This document shows positions 58,510 through 64,000 of a stretch of 64,000 nucleotides of DNA, in pieces (position 1 is the first letter of the stretch; each line of letters starts with the position of its first letter). This DNA comes from Neurospora intermedia (lineage: Eukaryota > Ascomycota > Sordariomycetes > Sordariales > Sordariaceae): contig BTPP01000001.1 in NCBI GenBank assembly GCA_037102815.1, positions 1,389,001 through 1,453,000 on the forward strand. Reading direction: 5' to 3'. The notes beneath the pieces are model-generated. The model saw nothing but the letters and a program-made list of their open reading frames with translations. It searched no databases and was not told the origin of the DNA. A program made the translations under genes and the position numbers.

Positions 58510-61500
58510 CTTAATACAATAAGCTCTTAGCCGTACCTCCCCTATACGTAGCTTATAATAGCTTATATAAGGCTTTATTAGCTTCCTAATCGGGTATAGT
58601 AATACTTTATTCTACTAATTTCTATCTTAACGGATTGACCTATAAAGATAGAAGCGTTTTGCTAACTAATAGGGGTAGGCTAAGCTAAATTAGGATAATT
58701 ATTAGAAGTTAATACTATTCTTAAATTTCGTATTCTACTATAAATATCTAATAAAACGAAACCCTAATATAAATCCTATTCGATAGCGCATTTTTATATT
58801 CCTATTAATTATCGTTCTAGCTATTACCGCCGTTATTTAGACTATTTACCTTCGAGGGAGTAACGAAACCGTATATCAATTAATCTATACTAATAAAAAC
58901 GAAGGCGAGGCGGTTATTTATAATACCCTCTACCCCAACCGTAAAATTAAATTATTTAATCTATACTGTATACGGTATCGACTATTTATTTAACTAGTTG
59001 CTTAAGTATTAAAATATACTACTATACGCAATACGAAATAAATATCCCTTAAATAGAAGCTTATAACCTTCTTATATATCTATATTTACAATAAAACTTA
59101 GTAGAATACCGCCTATTAATTTAACTATAGTACCGAGACTATTAATTATAATTTTTGTAAAGTCCTTAGTACTATAGTTGTACTATACTACTATACTATT
59201 AAACTTCCCCCTCCTAATATAGTATACAATTTAGGGGATATAGCGTCGGTACTATACTTTAAAAACTACTTAGGCGTAATAAATAGCACTTTAATTTACA
59301 TACGGGTATTTAAAGCTAAATCGGAAATATAATATAATTGTAAGGGATTTATATATTAGAACGTATTAATCGCCGTCGGTTTAAATAATCTTTTTACGTA
59401 CGTTTTACTAGGGGTAGAGGGATCGATATATAATTCTAGAGTTATATAATTAATATTTAATTTAGGTAGTTTCGAAGTACTAGAAGGTAAATTTTACTTT
59501 AGTAATATAGGGTATTATATATAATATAATATATTTATCCTATACCTAGTATCATGGCATGGCTGGACGACCCAGAGCACTAGCCACTGGGAGACGGGGT
59601 GCCAAGGCACTAGAGTACATCGGATAGAAGGAGGCTCTTAGTTCTTATCGATAGACGGATTGGGAAGGCGGTAACGAGTGGTAGTTCTAATTTATATATC
59701 TAGAATTGCGACGCCCTCGTTTACTACCTTCCTTTTCCTCCTTATATTTAATATTATTTTAATTTGTAGCTTCTAGCTTTATAGTTTATTTTTCGTAGGA
59801 TTACGCTTTTATATAATATTAAGTATTATTTACTCTTTGATTAGGGACGGTATTAAATATTCTATTTGGATTGGATTTATTAGGGTATACCGAATAATTG
59901 ATCCTATATATAATTACTAATTGAAGAATTATTAAGTCTCTTTTAAGATTGTTGGTCCGAGAATACCGATTGAGAAGAGTAAATTACCCCTTCGCTCCCG
60001 CCCGATTAGAATTGTGTGCGATATTTGACGCTAGAGCCCCCTACTTATTACTATTCTTATTATTCCTATCGTCGGGAGATAATTCTTACTACGAGTAGGA
60101 ATTAGATTTGTTTAATGCGACGGTAGTTAATTTAATCGTCCGTTTTTATAACTCCTTTATTTAATTTGGCGGCCGAGGAGAAACTCCGGAATTTATAATG
60201 GAAGAAATCCGACCGGACGTAGCTTTAATTTTAGGATTCGATAATCCGTGGAAGGAAGGGGAATTAATTACCCCGACGAAGGTGGGACTATCGTTATACC
60301 GACCTCCAAAAATCGAAAATAATAATTCGTTCGAATATATTTTAAATAAAGTATAGAAGCCAGTATCCCTATAGAGTATCCTCCGAGACGCTAGAAGAAA
60401 GTTAAAGGGTAAAGGGCCGGCTATATTAGACCCCTTATAGAAATAAACCCCCGGCGGCCCTTTGAAGGCGCCTATAAAAAACCTTCGTCTTGTAAAGATA
60501 CTATAGGGCTTAAGTAAAGGTTATAATTACTATATTACTATCTTCGACCCGGAACGCTCTTACTAAATACTTAATATTAAAATCCGATAGTAAATTTAAA
60601 GATTTAGGGACCCTATATTAATAAAGGATAAGGCGGAAGTAACGATCGTTAATATAAAGGCCTTAAGTAATTGCGACCGTTCTATTGTTTCGGATTTGAG
60701 AAATTATTACCTATAGTAATTATACCCCCGTACTAAATTTCCTTGTTATATATTTAATCGTAATAAATTAATAGAGGAGATACGGATTAGGACGGATATA
60801 ATTAACGAAGCGTAGAAGGATGAAAAATATAAAGATATATTACTTTTTAAATTAATTACGCGCTCGGCGGAGGCTAACCCTAATTTCGGCAAATATAGTC
60901 TCGATATTATTTACTAATTTTTTAACGAGAAGCTTTTCTATAAAGCTTACAAATTAGAGCCTACTATAGTATAAGAAAAATTCCGAATAAAGGTTATATT
61001 AAACGAGGCGGTTAACGACTTGTTATACGATATTCCGACCTTCTTCGACCGGGTATATTAAGACGTAATTTATTTAAATTTATAGGTCCTATATTTCTCT
61101 AACTAGGCCTATTTACTTAATTAAAATAATAAATAATTAAATTAACGAATATTCTAATTAAACGCTGAATTATAAGAAGTTAAAGCTTACGTAAAATAAG
61201 TGAAGGAGTCTTCTTATAATAAAACCCCCTCCTAATTCGAAATATAATTTAGGGTACTAGAAGAATAGAATCGGTTATTTACCTAAATTATCGCCTCTTT
61301 TACTACGTTACTACTACCTCTTCTGTTAGATAAATAAATAATTAAAGAAGTAGTTAAATGTAGGGTTACTTTTACTAATATAGTTAAATGTAATATAAGG
61401 GATAATCTTAGCCTACTGAACGATAGTTACTATAGAATTGTACGAACCCTTTAGGGACGGACCTTTTATATTAGAGTATAAATAGGTATTAATCTATTAG

Positions 61501-64000
61501 ATAATAGAGATTTATTAAACGATAATAATAATAATATTAACCGAGGTAATAGAGATAGAGGTCGCCTCCTAGGATAGAAAACTACTAATTTATTTTATTC
61601 CCTATTTCCTTTACTCTTACTATTACTTAGGTTAAAGGCTGCTCTCCCGGAACGTTTAAACCGTAGATATATACCTTTAGGACTATAGGTTCCTCCTTAC
61701 TATTGAATTAAAAGGTCTTATAAGGTAGTAGACCCGCTTATATTTAGTAATAATATTAATAATAAGGTTTTATTCGATATATAAATACTTTAAATATAGA
61801 ATAAATTTTGAAGTAACGTAAATTATTTCGCTAATAAATAGGTACGAATTAGCGAAGTCTTATTTAGGTTAGGCAAATAAGTAGTAGAAGGGATTTTGCC
61901 CTACTTTAATAGAGGATACCCCGAAGTAATAACTTCGGTAGACGAATTACTAAAATACTTTTAGGAGGACTATTACAATTATACTATAAAGGAAAAGGCT
62001 ATTTTAAACTTCGAGAGACTAAGGATGAAACCTACCGATTGCTTCTAAGACTTTAAGATTACTTTTGTCCGTCTAATTGGATAATATTTAATACTTAAAT
62101 ATTTATAGAAATAGGATATGAGGAGGAAAGTTCTTAAGGAATTAGCGGTTCCGGCCGAAATTATGTATTTAAAAGACTATAAGACTTTCGAGGATTATTG
62201 CCTTCTCCTATAATCCTTAGATCCTAGTATTAAAAAGAAAGAGTAGAAGGCGAAGGATAGGAAATTTAATTCCCCTAAAGGATAGAATACTTTTTAGAAA
62301 GGGAAGGTTCAAAATATTAATACTATAATTACTCCTAAATATTTACAACCTACTTTTAAAGAAATAAAGAAATTGGCCGTAGAGAATAAGTATTTTAATT
62401 ACCGATAAGCCGGCTATTGGGCGGATGTGTACCCTAATAAGGTAAAGGTTATTATTAAAGTATAAGTTTTGGAGTCCGAATTTAAAGATATTGCTAATTA
62501 GGTTTAGGGATTGGAAGAAAGCGAAGACTAAGAGAAAGAAGAGCCGGACCAGGATTATAGATCGAACGCTTCGGATTTTTCCGATAGTACGGAGTTGGAA
62601 AACTAATTATTTTAAATTAAGAAGTCTCCATCCTAGGAGAAGTATCGATATAAGTAAATAATATACAAGCCGGCGAAGTTTAGTAAAGGAGTAAGATTTA
62701 TTTAGATTTTAACTTAAGGAAATATTTAAGTAGAGGAAGGTCCTTTTTTATTAAATATATTATAGTTAATAATAGACTCTCTATTTATATAAATAATATA
62801 CTTATCGATATTAGAGTAGATATATACCTAATAGTAAATAAGATATTCGTTAGTAAAATATTAAAATACTTCTAGTTAGATTAATACGATAATTTTGAAC
62901 TAGGCTATATTACCCTATATAAGAAAGTACTACCCGATATAATTGTTAAAGTAATAAAAGGATATTTTCGGATCTAAGGGTATTAATTTAATAACTAATA
63001 GATAGTAGTACTCCTAAATATAAAGCGAAATATAATTATTAGAAGGATGTAGTTGGCGAAGAACTATACTTTGGTTAATTACCGATAGGGTCGGTTATTA
63101 TTTATAAATAAGGTAATTCTTATATTAGAAGTTCTTAATATTAAAGTGGGTAAAGTAGGAAGAAAAATGAGGGACCCTATATTTAATAAAGAGGTTATTT
63201 ACTACGAATAAGTAATAGATATAGAAAATAGAAGAAGAAGAGACGGGAAGGCTATTAAAGTAAGAATTTTAAAGTTAGAAGCGGCTCTAATAAAATAGGG
63301 TATTATACCTAGAGAGGAGAGGAGCAAGTAGTTTAAGAATTGGAGGCCGAGCGATATCCTATAAAATAAATTATTAAGGATACGAATTCGATCCCCGGAA
63401 GACTGGAATATTTATACTATAAAGAGAGCCCTCTACTCTTATTACGGTATTAATACCCTAGACCTACTATCTAAAATTAAGGAGTAGGACGATATTCCTT
63501 TATACCCCTTATAAGACGAAAGAGGTCTTTACTATTTAGAGAGATAGTAGGGATAAATAAAGAGACGCCCAATCGATTTAGCTATAGTAAATATAATTAT
63601 TTTCAACTCCTACCTTAAGAAGAAGGCTAAACCCGAAATTACGAACCTTTACGAAATTAATAGTATTATTAACCGTCTAAGGATAATTGCCCTACTTAAA
63701 GATGAAGAGGATTATTAGGATTTGGTGCTAATAAAGGTTCCTTTAGACTATTATTCCCCCGAAGAATTTAAAGTCTTTAGTAAGGTGGAATTTAATATTC
63801 TACTTAAATATATTAGTATAAATTATAAAATCAAATTCGAAGAGGGACACTGGGTAGAGGAGTTAGGAATAAACCTATTATATAGAATAACCCTATATAA
63901 GCTGGAGGAATATTAAAAATATATTATAGAGAATTTATAAAAAAGGTTTATCGAAGCGAATTTAACCCCCTAGGCTATACCCGTTCTCTTCGTACCAAAA
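58510..64000. other. RIP-mutated A+T-rich block
   Basis: From 58510 to the window end the DNA is strongly A+T-rich with an excess of TpA and almost no CpA or TpG, unlike everything to the left. This is the classic mark of repeat-induced point mutation, and such blocks are usually methylated heterochromatin in Neurospora. The first kilobase (58510-59540) has no recognisable protein remnant. Confidence 0.9.
59540..64000 (+). mobile_element. Fossil Ty3/Gypsy LTR retrotransposon, RIP-degraded, truncated by the window edge
   Basis: On the + strand, remnants appear in Ty3/Gypsy order: a probable 5' LTR from about 59540, a gag-like stretch (about 60150-62390), a CCHC-type zinc-knuckle remnant near 62395-62450, an aspartic-protease remnant near 62750-62950, and the start of reverse transcriptase from about 63690, recognisable by the EEGHWVEELG-like block before the polymerase core and a PVLFVPK-like motif at the very end. 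RNase H, integrase and the 3' LTR would lie beyond the window. The copy is thoroughly broken, with dozens of breaks consistent with RIP; age cannot be judged from divergence because RIP acts within one sexual cycle. Confidence 0.85.

Noticed and set aside
1-64000. CRISPR arrays, bacterial operons, 5S rRNA or rDNA
   Set aside because: Nothing with regular spacer-repeat structure and no 5S-like sequence was seen; the DNA is a fungal nuclear chromosome.

Overview
The window looks like a piece of a filamentous ascomycete chromosome, most likely Neurospora or a close Sordariales relative. Introns are short with GTRAGT-type donors and CTAAC-type branch points, coding DNA is GC-rich, and the last 5.5 kb is extremely A+T-rich and nearly free of CpA/TpG, the signature of repeat-induced point mutation (RIP). 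Identifications are from recognisable motifs read by eye; no database search was run.

Layout, left to right: a METTL2/Trm140-type tRNA m3C methyltransferase (+); DNA primase large subunit PRI2 (-); an AIM24-domain protein (-); a mitochondrial FAM210/DUF1279 protein (+); a PNGase A-type amidase with one membrane anchor (+); an ADA2/ADGF-type adenosine deaminase (-); a FAD-dependent DAO-family oxidoreductase (-); translation factor eIF2-beta (-); a small Mim2-like outer-membrane biogenesis protein (+); a MARVEL-domain membrane protein (-); a large disordered protein gene interrupted by one in-frame TAG (-); a BAR-SH3 protein of the Rvs167/amphiphysin type (-); cysteine desulfurase NFS1 (+); a CsbD-like stress protein (+); an NmrA-like NAD(P)-binding protein (+); an intron-containing tRNA-Ser(GCU) (-); the ER ubiquitin ligase HRD1 (+); two large low-complexity proteins of unknown function facing each other; a possible small membrane protein; and finally the RIP-mutated block carrying the fossil of a Ty3/Gypsy retrotransposon that runs off the right edge. 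A second, smaller LTR-element fossil lies beside the tRNA gene.

The genes are independent nuclear units rather than a cluster. Several bear on mitochondria (NFS1, Mim2-like, the FAM210-like protein, possibly AIM24), others on translation, replication, ER quality control and endocytosis.

The most striking observation is the TAG that splits the gene at 25214-27577. The reading frame is open on both sides, and the A of the TAG is the third base of a seven-base loop closed by a seven-pair stem. That geometry mimics a tRNA anticodon arm (U33, A34) and matches what is known of sexual-stage A-to-I mRNA editing in Neurospora, Sordaria and Fusarium. It is therefore a candidate stop codon rewritten to UGG (Trp) during fruiting-body development.
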